Part shown: piece by piece, positions 7,656-16,005 of the stretch
Layout of the letters: each line of letters begins with the position of its first letter
How positions within the stretch are numbered: the stretch's first letter is position 1
Translations under genes and position numbers: made by a program
Notes under the pieces: generated by a model
What the model saw: the letters and a program-made list of their open reading frames with translations, nothing else
Databases searched by the model: none
What the model was told of the DNA's origin: nothing
NCBI GenBank assembly: GCA_034437215.1
Contig: DAOTVC010000173.1
Location: forward strand, 1 to 32,824
DNA from: DAOTVC01 sp034437215
GTDB lineage: Bacteria > Chloroflexota > Anaerolineae > B4-G1 > SLSP01
Length of the DNA: 32,824 bases
Direction: 5' to 3'

Positions 7656-8696
7656 ATGCAATCCATCATCGATCTGCGCAGCGATACGGTAACCCGCCCC
7701 ACCCCCGCGATGCGCGAGGCCATGGCCCGCGCGGAGGTGGGCGACGACGTCTACGGCGAGGACCCCAGCGTCAACCGGCTGGAGGCCCTGGCCGCCGAGC
7801 GCCTCGGCAAGGAGGCGGCGGTCTACGTTCCCAGCGGCACGATGGGCAATCTGGCCTCCCTGCTGGCCCACTGCGGGCGGGGTGACGAGGTCATCCTAGG
7901 CCATCTGAGCCACACCTTCCTCTACGAGCAGGGCGGGATGGCGGCCCTGGGCGGGATCATGCCCCACCTGCTGCAGAACCAGCCCGACGGCACCCTGCGC
8001 CTGGAGGATATCGAGGGCGCCCTGCGGCCCGACGACCCGCACTTCCCCCGCTCCCGCCTCGTCTGCCTGGAGAACACCCACAACAGCTGTTACGGGACCC
8101 CGCTCAGCGTCGAGTACACGGCGCGGGTGGCCCACCTGGCCCACCACCACGACCTGAAGGTCCACGTGGACGGCGCGCGCCTCTTCAACGCCGCGGCGGC
8201 CCTCGGCGTGGAGGCCCGCGAGCTGGTGGAGGCGGTCGACTCCGTCACCTTCTGCCTCTCGAAGGGGCTCTCGGCGCCCGTGGGCTCCGTTGTCTGCGGT
8301 ACGGCCGACTTCATCGAGGAGGCGCGGCGGGCGCGCAAGGTGTTGGGGGGCAGCATGCGCCAGGCGGGCGTCATCGCGGCGGCGGGCATCGTCGCCCTCG
8401 AGGAGATGACGGAGCGCCTGGTGGAGGATCACGCCCGCGCCCGGCGTCTCGCCGAGGGATTGGCGGAGATCCCCGGCATCGCGGTGGGGCCCGTCCACAC
8501 CAACATCGTCTACTTCGGCCTCGCCGACGACGCCCCCCTCACCGCCCCTCAGGTGGAGGAGGCGCTGCAGGAGCGCAGTGTGCTCCTGCTGGCTCGGGAC
8601 GCGCGCAGCTTCCGTGCCGTGACCCACGTCTGGATCGGGGACGAGGAGGTGGAGCGCGCCATCGCCGCCGTCCGGGACGTAGTCGATGATGCCTGA
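7656..8696 (+). CDS. ltaE: Low-specificity L-threonine aldolase
   Basis: A 346-residue fold-type I PLP enzyme that splits L-threonine or L-allo-threonine into glycine and acetaldehyde. It opens with the family signature IDLRSDTVTRPTPAMREAM. The PLP-binding lysine is Lys203 in CLSKGLSAPVGS, the cofactor Asp is in VHVDGARLFNAA, and Arg is in GGSMRQAG. Length is normal. The ATG has GGGAGG upstream; in-frame sequence upstream of it has no support. The next genes are the glycine cleavage genes, which could consume the glycine made here, although gcvH has its own promoter. A role linking threonine catabolism to one-carbon supply is inferred from position. Confidence 0.95.
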   Translation: MQSIIDLRSDTVTRPTPAMREAMARAEVGDDVYGEDPSVNRLEALAAERLGKEAAVYVPSGTMGNLASLLAHCGRGDEVILGHLSHTFLYEQGGMAALGGIMPHLLQNQPDGTLRLEDIEGALRPDDPHFPRSRLVCLENTHNSCYGTPLSVEYTARVAHLAHHHDLKVHVDGARLFNAAAALGVEARELVEAVDSVTFCLSKGLSAPVGSVVCGTADFIEEARRARKVLGGSMRQAGVIAAAGIVALEEMTERLVEDHARARRLAEGLAEIPGIAVGPVHTNIVYFGLADDAPLTAPQVEEALQERSVLLLARDARSFRAVTHVWIGDEEVERAIAAVRDVVDDA

Positions 8697-8720
8697 CCGG
8701 CGGCGCACTAAGAGTTGTTC

Positions 8721-8747
8721 GCATTTCCACCCGCCCGGTGCTATAAT
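8721..8747 (+). promoter_or_regulatory. Probable promoter of the gcvH-gcvPA-gcvPB cluster
   Basis: A consensus TATAAT (8742-8747) is preceded by a weak TTCGCA box (8718-8723, 18-base spacer). The leader to gcvH is about 50 bases, too short for a tandem glycine riboswitch, and none was seen. Confidence 0.6.
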
Positions 8748-8806
8748 GGAATAGCAGCACCTCAAGAAAGTATCATCTAATCCTTAGTTCAACAAGGAGC
8801 GAAAGC

Positions 8807-9199
8807 ATGAATTTCGATAAGCAGGCCCGTTACATGGAGACCCACGAGTGGGCGCGCAAGGAGGAGGACGACGTCTACGTCATGGGAATCAGCGACTTCG
8901 CACAGGATCAGCTGGGCGACATCGTCTACGTCGAACTCCCCGAGGTCGGGGACCAGGTCGAGAAGGGCGACCAGTTCATCGTCATCGAGTCGGTGAAGGC
9001 TGCGGGCGACGTCTACGCACCCCTCTCCGGCGAGATCGTCGAGGTGAACGAGGCCCTGGAGGATGAGCCCGAACTCATCAACTCCGACCCCTTCGGTGAG
9101 GGCTGGCTCATCAAGATCCAGGCCGGCAGCCCCGAGGAGTGGGAGGACCTGATGGAGATCGGCGCCTACAAGGAGCGCGTCGAGGAAGAACAAGGTTAG
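8807..9199 (+). CDS. gcvH: Glycine cleavage system H protein
   Basis: A 130-residue lipoyl carrier that shuttles the aminomethyl group from P to T and then to the lipoamide dehydrogenase. The lipoylation site is Lys64 in VIESVKAAGDVYAP. The N-terminal HEWAR and the GISDFAQDQLGDIVYVELP strand are classical. An AAGGAG site precedes the ATG. It is followed by a long palindromic spacer and then gcvPA. Length is typical. Confidence 0.97.
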   Translation: MNFDKQARYMETHEWARKEEDDVYVMGISDFAQDQLGDIVYVELPEVGDQVEKGDQFIVIESVKAAGDVYAPLSGEIVEVNEALEDEPELINSDPFGEGWLIKIQAGSPEEWEDLMEIGAYKERVEEEQG

Positions 9200-9320
9200 T
9201 CACTTAGTCGTTTAGTCCTTAGTCGTTTAGTCTTTGAGTCCTTGGTCGTTTAGTCTCTTGGTCATGTGGCTCGACCACTCGACTATCCGACCACTCGACT
9301 ACCCGACTACCAGACTACTT
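9196..9320. repeat. Long imperfect palindrome made of short words between gcvH and gcvPA
   Basis: The left part (about 9200-9258) repeats TTAGTC/TAGTCG at 7-14 base intervals, and the right part (about 9269-9318) repeats the complement CGACTA/GACTAC. RNA across the spacer could fold into a long, slippery hairpin between gcvH and gcvPA. It ends just before the TAAGGAG site of gcvPA. Confidence 0.8.
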
Positions 9321-9332
9321 TAAGGAGATTGC

Positions 9333-10697
9333 ATGGTCTACGTACCTCACACCGATGAGGAGCGCCGGGAGATGCTGGACGCCATCGGCGTGGAACGCCT
9401 GAGCGACCTCTTCCGGGACGTTCCCGAGAAGTTTCGTTACCCGGAGCTGGGTCTTCCCGAGCCGGTCTCCGAGATGGAGATTCTCCAGGAGCTGGGCGAA
9501 ATCTCCAGCGCCAATCTGAACGCCTACGAGGTGCCCACCTTCCTGGGAGCAGGAGCCTATCGCCACTGGGTGCCCACCGTTGTCGACTACGTGCTCGGCC
9601 GTGGCGAGTTCTACACGGCCTACACCCCCTACCAGCCCGAGATCAGCCAGGGCACGCTGCAGGCCATCTTCGAGTACCAGAGCCTGATCTCCGATCTGAC
9701 GGGAATGGAGGTCTCCAACGCCAGCCACTACGATGGCGCCACGGCAACGGCCGAGGCCGTCATCCAGGCCATCAACGTCTTCCGCCTCAAGCGCAAGAAG
9801 ATCCTCCTGGCCCCCACCCTGCACCCCATGTACCGTGCCGTCGTACGCACCTACATGCAGGGGATGAACATGGAGGTCGCCGGCGACGAGGACCTCACCG
9901 CCTCCCTCGAGGAGGTCATCGAGCGGGTCGACGACAACACCGCCTGCCTCGTCCTGCAGAGCCCCAACTTCTTCGGGGAGATCGAGGACCTGCAGGGCGT
10001 GATCGAGAAGGTGCGGGCCCGCGACCAGCGCACGCTCGTCGCCGTCGCCACCCACCCCCTCAGCCTGGGGCTCTTCACCCCACCGGGTGCCTACGGCGCC
10101 GACATCGTGATGGGTGAGGGGCAGCCGCTGGGGCTGGGCCTCAACTTCGGGGGCCCCTACCTGGGCTTCTACGCCACCAAGAAGAAGTACCTGCGCCAGC
10201 TGGCGGGCCGGCTGGCGGGCGAGACCGTCGACGTCGAGGGGAGGCGCGGCTACGTCCTGACCCTCACCACCCGGGAGCAGCACATCCGCCGGGAGAAGGC
10301 CACGTCGAACATCTGCACCAACCAGGGGCTGATGGCCCTGGCGGTCACCGTCTACCTCTCGGCGCTGGGCAAGCAGGGGCTGCGCAAGGTCGCGGAGCTC
10401 AACTACCACAAGGCCCACTACGCCGCGCAGCGGCTGAACGAGCTGGAGAGCTTCGAGGTGCGTGCCGAGAAGCCCTTCTTCAACGAGTTCATCCTCCAGT
10501 GCCCGGCACCCGTCGCGGAGATCAATGACTTCCTGCTGAACGATTGGACCTTTGATATCATCGGCGGCTACGACCTGGAAGAGGACTATCCACACCTGGA
10601 GCGGCAGATGCTGGTCGCCGTCACGGAGATGAACAGCCGGGAGGGCATCGACGACTTCGTCCACGCATTGGCGGAGTTCGAGGCCCACGCGCTGTGA
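9333..10697 (+). CDS. gcvPA: Glycine dehydrogenase (decarboxylating) subunit 1
   Basis: A 454-residue alpha-type subunit of the split P protein, which decarboxylates glycine and passes the aminomethyl group to lipoyl-GcvH. The opening PHTDEERREMLDAIGVE is typical of this subunit, as are the central blocks SNASHYDGATATAEA and FGGPYLGFYATKKKYLRQLAGRL, and 'REQHIRREKATSNICTNQGL' near residue 320. The catalytic PLP lysine is in subunit 2. The ATG has TAAGGAG upstream. gcvPB follows after 10 bases. Confidence 0.97.
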   Translation: MVYVPHTDEERREMLDAIGVERLSDLFRDVPEKFRYPELGLPEPVSEMEILQELGEISSANLNAYEVPTFLGAGAYRHWVPTVVDYVLGRGEFYTAYTPYQPEISQGTLQAIFEYQSLISDLTGMEVSNASHYDGATATAEAVIQAINVFRLKRKKILLAPTLHPMYRAVVRTYMQGMNMEVAGDEDLTASLEEVIERVDDNTACLVLQSPNFFGEIEDLQGVIEKVRARDQRTLVAVATHPLSLGLFTPPGAYGADIVMGEGQPLGLGLNFGGPYLGFYATKKKYLRQLAGRLAGETVDVEGRRGYVLTLTTREQHIRREKATSNICTNQGLMALAVTVYLSALGKQGLRKVAELNYHKAHYAAQRLNELESFEVRAEKPFFNEFILQCPAPVAEINDFLLNDWTFDIIGGYDLEEDYPHLERQMLVAVTEMNSREGIDDFVHALAEFEAHAL

Positions 10698-10707
10698 GGA
10701 GGAGATC

Positions 10708-12180
10708 ATGACTGAACCCCTTATCTACGACCTGTCTGCACCCGGCCGCCAAGGCACCAAGCCACCCAAGCTGGACGTTCCGCCCAGCGAGCTGCCCGTG
10801 GAGCTCCTGCGCGAAGAGCTGCCCCTGCCGGAGGTGAGCGAGATCGACGTCGTCCGCCACTTCCTGCGCCTCTCGCAGCTCAACTACGCCGTCGACAAGG
10901 GCATCTACCCCCTGGGTTCCTGCACGATGAAGTACAATCCCAAGGTGAACGAGGTCGCGGCACGGCTGCCGGGCTTCGTCGGCGCCCATCCCCTGCAGGA
11001 CGAGGAGACGGTGCAAGGCGCTCTCTACGTCATGTACCACCTGCAGGAGCACCTCAAGAAGATCGGCGGCTTCGCCGGCGTGACCCTGCAACCCGCGGCG
11101 GGCGCCCAGGGAGAACTCACCGGCGTGCTCATCATGCGCAACTACCACATGGATCGGGGCGAGACCCAGCGGGACACCATCCTCGTCCCCGACTCGGCCC
11201 ACGGCACCAACCCCGCCACCACGAGCATGAGCGGCCTGCGGGTGGTGCAGATCCCCTCCGACGCCGACGGCAACGTCGACCTCGACGCCCTGGAGGAGCA
11301 GATCTGCGACCGTGTCGTCGGCCTGATGATCACCAACCCCAACACCCTCGGACTCTACGAAGAGGGGCTGGAGGAGGTCATCCGGCGGGTGCACAGCTGC
11401 GGTGGCCTCGTCTACGGTGACGGCGCCAACATGAACGCTCTCATCGGGGTCATGCGCCCGGGCGACATCGGCATCGACGTCATGCACTACAACCTGCACA
11501 AGACCTTCAGCACTCCCCACGGCGGGGGCGGGCCCGGCTCAGGGCCCGTGGGGGTCGCCGAGCACCTCGTCGACTACCTGCCCGGTCCCATCGTCGTGAA
11601 GGACGAGGAGCTGAGCGACGCCGTCGCGCCCTACTTCACCTTCTACACGCCGCCGCGGAGCATCGGCCCGGTGAAGGCCTTCTGGGGCCACTTCGGAATG
11701 CACGTGCGCGCCTTCACCTACATGCGGATGTTGGGCGAGGAGGGGATGCGGGAGGTGGCGGAACATGCCGTGCTCAACGCCAACTACCTGCGCCGCCGCG
11801 TCCACGACGTCTACCCCGTGCCCTACGACCGCCTCTGCAAGCACGAGTTCGTCGCCGAGGGCCACTTCGAGGACGCACCGGACATTCGGGCCGTGGACAT
11901 CGCCAAGCGCCTCATCGACTACGGGGTCCACCCCCCCACCTACTACTTCCCCCTCATCGTCCACGAGGCCCTGATGATCGAGCCGACGGAGACGGAGAGC
12001 AAGCAGTCGGTGGACAACTACGCCGAGATCCTGCTCAAGATCGCCGAGGAGGCCAAGAGCGATCCCGAGCTGCTGCACGAGGCCCCGCACAGCTCCCCGG
12101 TGCGGCGTCTCGACGAGGTGCAGGCAGCCCGCAACCCCGTGCTGCGTTATACCCATCCCGAGGAAGAGACCCAGGAGTAA
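10708..12180 (+). CDS. gcvPB: Glycine dehydrogenase (decarboxylating) subunit 2
   Basis: The 490-residue PLP-binding subunit of the split P protein. The Schiff-base lysine is Lys265 in YNLHKTFSTPHGGGGPGSGP. Other signatures are GSCTMKYNPKVNE (about residue 70) and DSAHGTNPATTSM (about 162-174). It forms an alpha2-beta2 tetramer with GcvPA. A GGAGGAG site precedes the ATG, 10 bases after gcvPA, so the two are translated together. A strong hairpin follows the stop. No gcvT or lipoamide dehydrogenase gene is in the window. Confidence 0.97.
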   Translation: MTEPLIYDLSAPGRQGTKPPKLDVPPSELPVELLREELPLPEVSEIDVVRHFLRLSQLNYAVDKGIYPLGSCTMKYNPKVNEVAARLPGFVGAHPLQDEETVQGALYVMYHLQEHLKKIGGFAGVTLQPAAGAQGELTGVLIMRNYHMDRGETQRDTILVPDSAHGTNPATTSMSGLRVVQIPSDADGNVDLDALEEQICDRVVGLMITNPNTLGLYEEGLEEVIRRVHSCGGLVYGDGANMNALIGVMRPGDIGIDVMHYNLHKTFSTPHGGGGPGSGPVGVAEHLVDYLPGPIVVKDEELSDAVAPYFTFYTPPRSIGPVKAFWGHFGMHVRAFTYMRMLGEEGMREVAEHAVLNANYLRRRVHDVYPVPYDRLCKHEFVAEGHFEDAPDIRAVDIAKRLIDYGVHPPTYYFPLIVHEALMIEPTETESKQSVDNYAEILLKIAEEAKSDPELLHEAPHSSPVRRLDEVQAARNPVLRYTHPEEETQE

Positions 12181-12196
12181 GCACTCCTCACAGAGA

Positions 12197-12226
12197 ACAA
12201 GGGGCGCACACGCGTGTGCCCCTTGT
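12197..12226 (+). terminator. Hairpin after gcvPB
   Basis: ACAAGGGGC (12197-12205) pairs with GCCCCTTGT (12218-12226) around ACACGCGTGT-type sequence. Only a short T-rich stretch (ACTTTG) follows, so termination may be partial. Confidence 0.65.
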
Positions 12227-12256
12227 CCACTTTGTAGCCCTGTAGTCCAGTCGCCC

Positions 12257-12284
12257 TTGTTCCCGCGCCTGCCCATGGTATAAT
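12257..12284 (+). promoter_or_regulatory. Promoter of ccdA
   Basis: TTGTTC (12257-12262) and TATAAT (12279-12284) are 16 bases apart. The leader to the ATG is about 60 bases. Confidence 0.65.
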
Positions 12285-12350
12285 TTGCGTGATAAAAGGG
12301 TGAAAAAAGAGTCTACGGAGCGAGATCGATAAAGAGCGAGGTGAAGCTGC

Positions 12351-13085
12351 ATGTTCGAGGTCGACGTTAATGTGGGACTCGCCTTTCTGGCGGGATTGGC
12401 ATCCTTTCTGGCGCCGTGTGTGCTGCCGCTCGTACCGGCATACCTGGGGTATATGAGCGGCTATGCGGTCACAAAGCCGGAGAGTCCGCGCAGTGGGCGG
12501 GAACGGCTCTACATCATTAGCCACGCCACCTTCTTCGTCCTGGGCTTCAGCCTCATCTTCATCCTTCTGGGCAGTGTCGCCGGTTCCCTGGGGGTCTTTT
12601 TGCGCGGCCCCGTGCTGCGCTACGTGGGAGGGGTCATCGTCATCTTCTTCGGCCTGGCCCTGGCAGGGCTGCTCAACGTCCCCTTCCTCTACCGGGAGGC
12701 GAAACTGGAGTGGCGGGGCCGGCGGGAGTGGGGCTTCGCCTCCTCCTTCCTCATCGGCATGGTCTTCGCCGCCGGCTGGACCCCCTGTGTGGGACCGGCT
12801 CTCACCTCCATCCTGCTGCTCACGGCCCAGGAGAGCACCGCCGCCCAGGGAGCGCTGCTCCTGGGGGCCTACTCCGCGGGCATCGGCGTCCCCTTCATCC
12901 TGGCGGCCCTGCTCATCGACCAGCTGACCGGGCTCCTCAACCGCCTGGGGCGCTATCTGCCCATCATCCAGAAGGCGACGGGCGTGCTTCTGGTGCTGGT
13001 GGGCATCGTCGTGCTCACCGACAGCTTCAACGCCATCGGTCTCTGGTTGGAGCAGCGGGGCATCGGATGGGATCTGGGCCTATGA
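12351..13085 (+). CDS. ccdA: CcdA/DsbD-family thiol-disulfide transporter (cytochrome c biogenesis)
   Basis: A 244-residue integral membrane protein with about six hydrophobic helices. The two conserved cysteine motifs are LAPCVLPLVPAYLGY (about residues 21-35) and GWTPCVGPALTS (about 142-153). The family carries electrons from cytoplasmic thioredoxin across the membrane to keep extracytoplasmic thiols reduced for cytochrome c or other maturation. The ATG has GAGGTGAA upstream. The TGA overlaps the ATG of the next gene (ATGA), so they are coupled. No thioredoxin-like partner or ResB/CcsA gene is adjacent. Confidence 0.93.
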   Translation: MFEVDVNVGLAFLAGLASFLAPCVLPLVPAYLGYMSGYAVTKPESPRSGRERLYIISHATFFVLGFSLIFILLGSVAGSLGVFLRGPVLRYVGGVIVIFFGLALAGLLNVPFLYREAKLEWRGRREWGFASSFLIGMVFAAGWTPCVGPALTSILLLTAQESTAAQGALLLGAYSAGIGVPFILAALLIDQLTGLLNRLGRYLPIIQKATGVLLVLVGIVVLTDSFNAIGLWLEQRGIGWDLGL

Positions 13086-13861
13086 GTGCTCGCGATCAAG
13101 AGACCCACGTGGAACCATCGCAGCCGACGTCCGACGAGATCATCGCCGAGGCCCAACGGCGCATGAGCGTCAAGCAGGAAGGGCCGGAGACACCTGTCTC
13201 CGGTGAGCAGAAGGCCACCCGGCAGGCCAATCGCGTGGTCTACTGGCTCGCGCGCCACTGGCTGGCGACCTTCAACACCCTCATCGGCATCTTCGTCCTC
13301 GGAGCCTTCCTGGCGCCCATCCTCATGCAATCAGGGGCAGGCGGACCGGCAGCCCTGCTCTACCGCCTCTACGGCCCGCCCGTCTGCCACCAGTATCCCG
13401 TCCGCTCCTGGTTCCTCTTTGGAGAGGAAGCTGCTTACCCCGAGGAGAGCCCCCTGCTTCCTGACGAGGTGGAGAAGCATCGGGAGTTCGTGGGCGACGA
13501 GCAGCTAGGCTACAAGGTCGGCTTCTGCCAGCGGGACGTCGCCATCTACAGTACGATGCTCCTGGCGGGCCTGCTCTTCGGGATCGTGCGCCGGTTCCGC
13601 AAGGTGCCCCCGCTGCCCCTTTGGGCCCTGATCGTCTTCGGCATCCTGCCCATGGGCCTCGACGGCGGCTACCAGCTGCTTACCAATCTCCTGGCCTACA
13701 TCCGCCCGGGCCTGATCTCGGCTCACGAGACGACGCCCTTCCTGCGCACCCTCACCGGTGCGCTCTTCGGCTTTACCACCATCGCCTTCGCCTACCCGAA
13801 CTTCGAGGAGTTCTTCAACGAGACGAAGAGCCTGCTGGCAGAGCGATACAACTGGTCCTAG
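13082..13861 (+). CDS. DUF2085 membrane protein
   Basis: A 259-residue membrane protein. After a polar N-terminus of about 60 residues come roughly four hydrophobic segments (near 65-90, 158-178, 183-205, 225-245). The DUF2085 hallmarks are PPVCHQYPVRSW (Cys-His-Gln), the second Cys in GFCQRDVAIY, and a later P-x-G-x-D-G-x-Y-Q. The family's function is not known; the paired Cys/His could bind metal or take part in redox chemistry. Translational coupling to ccdA (ATGA overlap) supports a thiol or electron-transfer role, by inference. The ATG at 13082 is preferred over the longer open frame that overlaps ccdA. Confidence 0.85.
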   Translation: MSARDQETHVEPSQPTSDEIIAEAQRRMSVKQEGPETPVSGEQKATRQANRVVYWLARHWLATFNTLIGIFVLGAFLAPILMQSGAGGPAALLYRLYGPPVCHQYPVRSWFLFGEEAAYPEESPLLPDEVEKHREFVGDEQLGYKVGFCQRDVAIYSTMLLAGLLFGIVRRFRKVPPLPLWALIVFGILPMGLDGGYQLLTNLLAYIRPGLISAHETTPFLRTLTGALFGFTTIAFAYPNFEEFFNETKSLLAERYNWS

Positions 13862-13890
13862 CGTACCAGTCTATAACTTGAGTTGAAGCC

Positions 13891-13924
13891 GGCTGAAAGC
13901 GGGAACGAGGATGACCTTTCAGCC
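13891..13924. repeat. Hairpin in the leader of lgt
   Basis: GGCTGAAAG (13891-13899) and CTTTCAGCC (13916-13924) form a 9-bp stem with a 16-base loop, 15 bases before the AAGGAGG of lgt. It may end the ccdA-DUF2085 transcript or act in the lgt leader. No T tract follows. Confidence 0.5.
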
Positions 13925-13947
13925 CTAACGAAAAGGAGGAGTTTTCC

Positions 13948-14811
13948 ATGCAACCACCTGTCGATCCCATCTTGCTCACCGTCGGTCCCTTTGCCATACA
14001 CTGGTATGGTCTGCTCATCGTGACCGGAATTATGTTGGGCGCGCTCGCAGCATCCTACCTCGCCAAGAACGCGGGTCACAACCCCGAGTACGTCTGGGAT
14101 ATGCTCTTATATGTCGTCATCGCAGCCGTCATCGGCGCCCGGATCTACCACGTCTTCTCCTCTTCGGAGGGCGGATTGATCGGGTGGGAGTACTACAAGC
14201 AGAACCCCTGGGAGATCTTCGCCCTCTGGCAGGGGGGGCTGGGCATCTATGGTGCCATCATCGGAGGGGCGCTGGGGCTGATCCTCTACGCCCGCGTCAA
14301 CCACCTCAATCCGCTGCGGTGGCTCGATTTCGCTGCCCCCGGTATGGCCATCGGACAGGCCATCGGGCGCTGGGGCAACTTCGTCAACCAGGAGCTCTAC
14401 GGCCCCGCCACGGATCTTCCCTGGGGCGTCGTGATCCCGCTCCAGAATCGTATCGCTCCCTACACCGACCTGGAGACCTACCCCCTCGACACCCTCTTCC
14501 ATCCCACCTTCCTCTACGAATCCTTAGCCGCTCTCCTCCTCTTCGTGATCCTCTTCTACCTCGGGTCGAAGCGCTACGAGCGCCTGAAGACGGGCGATCT
14601 GTTGGTCGGCTACCTCATCGGCTATGCCGTGATCCGCTTCTTCACCGAGATGCTCCGCCCCGACGCCTGGCGGGTCGGTCCCCTCGCGGCGGCGCAGCTC
14701 TTCTCCATCATCTTCGTCGTCTTCGGGGTGCTGCTGCTGTTGGTACGCCACGGCGTGTTGGGCGGCCGCCAACAAGAGGTCGTCGAGATCGATACCGAGA
14801 CGGGGCCCTAG
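13948..14811 (+). CDS. lgt: Prolipoprotein diacylglyceryl transferase
   Basis: A 287-residue membrane enzyme that moves diacylglyceryl from phosphatidylglycerol to the lipobox Cys of prolipoproteins. The Lgt signature GRWGNFVNQELYG (about 141-153) is intact. The N-terminal block HWYGLLIVTGIM (His/Tyr) and the later HPTFLYES (about 190) match the family. About seven hydrophobic segments are visible. The ATG has AAAAGGAGG upstream. Adjacent genes are on the same strand but are not obviously functionally linked. Confidence 0.96.
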   Translation: MQPPVDPILLTVGPFAIHWYGLLIVTGIMLGALAASYLAKNAGHNPEYVWDMLLYVVIAAVIGARIYHVFSSSEGGLIGWEYYKQNPWEIFALWQGGLGIYGAIIGGALGLILYARVNHLNPLRWLDFAAPGMAIGQAIGRWGNFVNQELYGPATDLPWGVVIPLQNRIAPYTDLETYPLDTLFHPTFLYESLAALLLFVILFYLGSKRYERLKTGDLLVGYLIGYAVIRFFTEMLRPDAWRVGPLAAAQLFSIIFVVFGVLLLLVRHGVLGGRQQEVVEIDTETGP

Positions 14812-14930
14812 AGGCCTCGTCTTCTTTTAGGGCGTAGTCGAGGAGGGGTGATCTGCAGCCGGCCGGCTACGAAAAGGACCACCTGATGATCGGACCCAAC
14901 GAGTATCTGACTCTTTTCTAGGAGGATCCC

Positions 14931-15626
14931 ATGGCCTGGACTGATGCACTGTTGCGCGTACAGGAAATCGACCTGGATCTGGATAGACGGAAAGCCCGGC
15001 TGACGGAGGTAGAGGTGGCTCTGCAGAACGACGCGGCCCTCCAGGAGGCCCGGCGCCACGCGGAGAGCCGCGCTGCGACCGTCGAGAGAGTTCGCAAGAA
15101 GCAAAAGGACCTGGAGTTCGAGCTGGGGCGGGTGGAGACGGAACGCAAGCAGACGGAGACCCGTCTCTACGGCGGCGTCATCCGCAATCCGCGGGAGCTC
15201 TCCGATATGCAGGCCAAGGCCCAATCCCTGAAGCGGCGCCAGTCGCAGTTGGAGGAGGCGGTGCTCGAGACGATGATCGCCCTCGAGGAGGCGCAGGCCG
15301 TGGCCGAGAAGGCGCATCGCCAGGTTGAGGCCGAACAGGCGACCTGGGACGGAGCGCAGAGCACACTCTTGGAGGAGCAGGCGCTCCTGGAAGCGGCGAT
15401 TGCGACACTGGAAGCCGAACGGAGGGGAATCCAGGAGAGCATCCCCAAACGCACCCTCGAATCCTACCGCTACTTGCGCCGCAAGATGGGCGGCGTAGCC
15501 GTCGCCCGTCTCCAGATGAACACCTGCACCGTCTGTGGGGTCCGGGTGACCTCGGGGCGCAAGCAGGCGGTCCGCTCGGGGAAGGAGACCTTCTGCGACA
15601 GCTGCGGGCGCCTTCTCGTCGCCTGA
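14931..15626 (+). CDS. COG1579-type coiled-coil zinc-ribbon protein
   Basis: A 231-residue cytoplasmic protein. Residues 5-180 are heptad-rich helix (long Glu/Arg/Gln/Ala coiled coil), including the family marker LYGGVIRNPRELSDMQAK. Residues about 195-230 form a C4 zinc ribbon with two C-x2-C pairs (CTVC and CDSC). The family is widespread and is suggested to bind nucleic acid, but its function is not established. An AGGAGG site precedes the ATG. The first sRNA-type repeat begins 4 bases after its stop, and that repeat's hairpin can serve as the 3' end in both directions. Confidence 0.92.
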   Translation: MAWTDALLRVQEIDLDLDRRKARLTEVEVALQNDAALQEARRHAESRAATVERVRKKQKDLEFELGRVETERKQTETRLYGGVIRNPRELSDMQAKAQSLKRRQSQLEEAVLETMIALEEAQAVAEKAHRQVEAEQATWDGAQSTLLEEQALLEAAIATLEAERRGIQESIPKRTLESYRYLRRKMGGVAVARLQMNTCTVCGVRVTSGRKQAVRSGKETFCDSCGRLLVA

Positions 15627-15637
15627 CGTGCCTGAGA

Positions 15638-15729
15638 CACAGAAACGCGCCCGCGGGTAGCGGGCGCGCCTCTGCGAAAGGAGGGTAACCAATCACTTGT
15701 CCGATTAAGGGGGGGACCTTAACCAAGAC
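15638..15729 (-). ncRNA. Candidate small RNA, copy 1 of 3
   Basis: A minus-strand unit (conserved DNA 15630-15723) with its own promoter and terminator. From the 5' end: a hairpin TTAAGG-TCCCCC-CCTTAA (15722-15705) with a C-rich loop; a middle stretch containing CCTCCTTTC (15685-15677), the same nine bases as the 3' tail of 16S rRNA; then a 9-bp GC stem (15646-15654 with 15660-15668) followed by TTTCTGT as terminator. The expected length is about 92 nt. It differs from copies 2 and 3 at two bases and in the terminator loop (GGGTA instead of GGGGAA). No coding potential is visible. C-rich loops and anti-SD stretches are known features of translation-repressing sRNAs in Gram-positive bacteria; that role here is inference. 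Confidence 0.72.
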
Positions 15730-15735
15730 ATGCAC

Positions 15736-15763
15736 ATTATACCGAAAACTCAGAAATGAGCAA
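15736..15763 (-). promoter_or_regulatory. Promoter of small RNA copy 1
   Basis: On the minus strand TTGCTC (15758-15763), a 16-base spacer, and TATAAT (15736-15741). Confidence 0.7.
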
Positions 15764-15817
15764 GTAGGGCTCACGGGCGAGAGTCGCCCCCACCCCCTGG
15801 GGCGGTCAGGCCCGAGA

Positions 15818-15910
15818 CACAGAAACGCGCCCGCGGGGAAGCGGGCGCGCCTCTGCGAAAGGAGGGTAACCAATCACTTGTCCAATTAAGGGGGGGACCT
15901 TAACTTGAAC
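15818..15910 (-). ncRNA. Candidate small RNA, copy 2 of 3
   Basis: The same architecture as copy 1 (conserved DNA 15810-15904). The 5' C-loop hairpin is at 15903-15886, the anti-SD-like CCTCCTTTC at 15865-15857, and the terminator stem at 15826-15834 with 15841-15849 followed by TTTCTGT. Its 95-bp unit is base-for-base identical to copy 3, while the DNA between units differs. Either recent duplication or selection on the transcribed part would explain this. Start to start, copies are 180 and 188 bp apart. Confidence 0.75.
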
Positions 15911-15916
15911 TCTTAT

Positions 15917-15944
15917 AGTATACACTTAAACGCAAATTTAGCAA
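15917..15944 (-). promoter_or_regulatory. Promoter of small RNA copy 2
   Basis: On the minus strand TTGCTA (15939-15944), a 16-base spacer, and TATACT (15917-15922). Upstream is an AT-rich TAGTACTTTTTTCCTAT block (15946-15962) that is shared with copy 3 and could be an UP element or a regulator site. Confidence 0.7.
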
Positions 15945-16005
15945 ATAGGAAAAAAGTACTAGATAAGTAAGAGGTTTTCTAACCAAGCCCCTGCAGTGCC
16001 CGAGA

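Noticed and set aside
8697..8806. Glycine riboswitch before gcvH
   Set aside because: The transcribed leader is only about 50 bases and lacks the tandem aptamer core.
15680..15708. Plus-strand mini-ORF (AAAGGAGG then TTG-TCC-GAT-TAA or TTG-TCC-AAT-TAA) in each small-RNA unit
   Set aside because: A three-codon frame with too long a spacing from the ribosome site. The promoters and the T tract point to minus-strand transcription, so the AAAGGAGG is better read as its complement.
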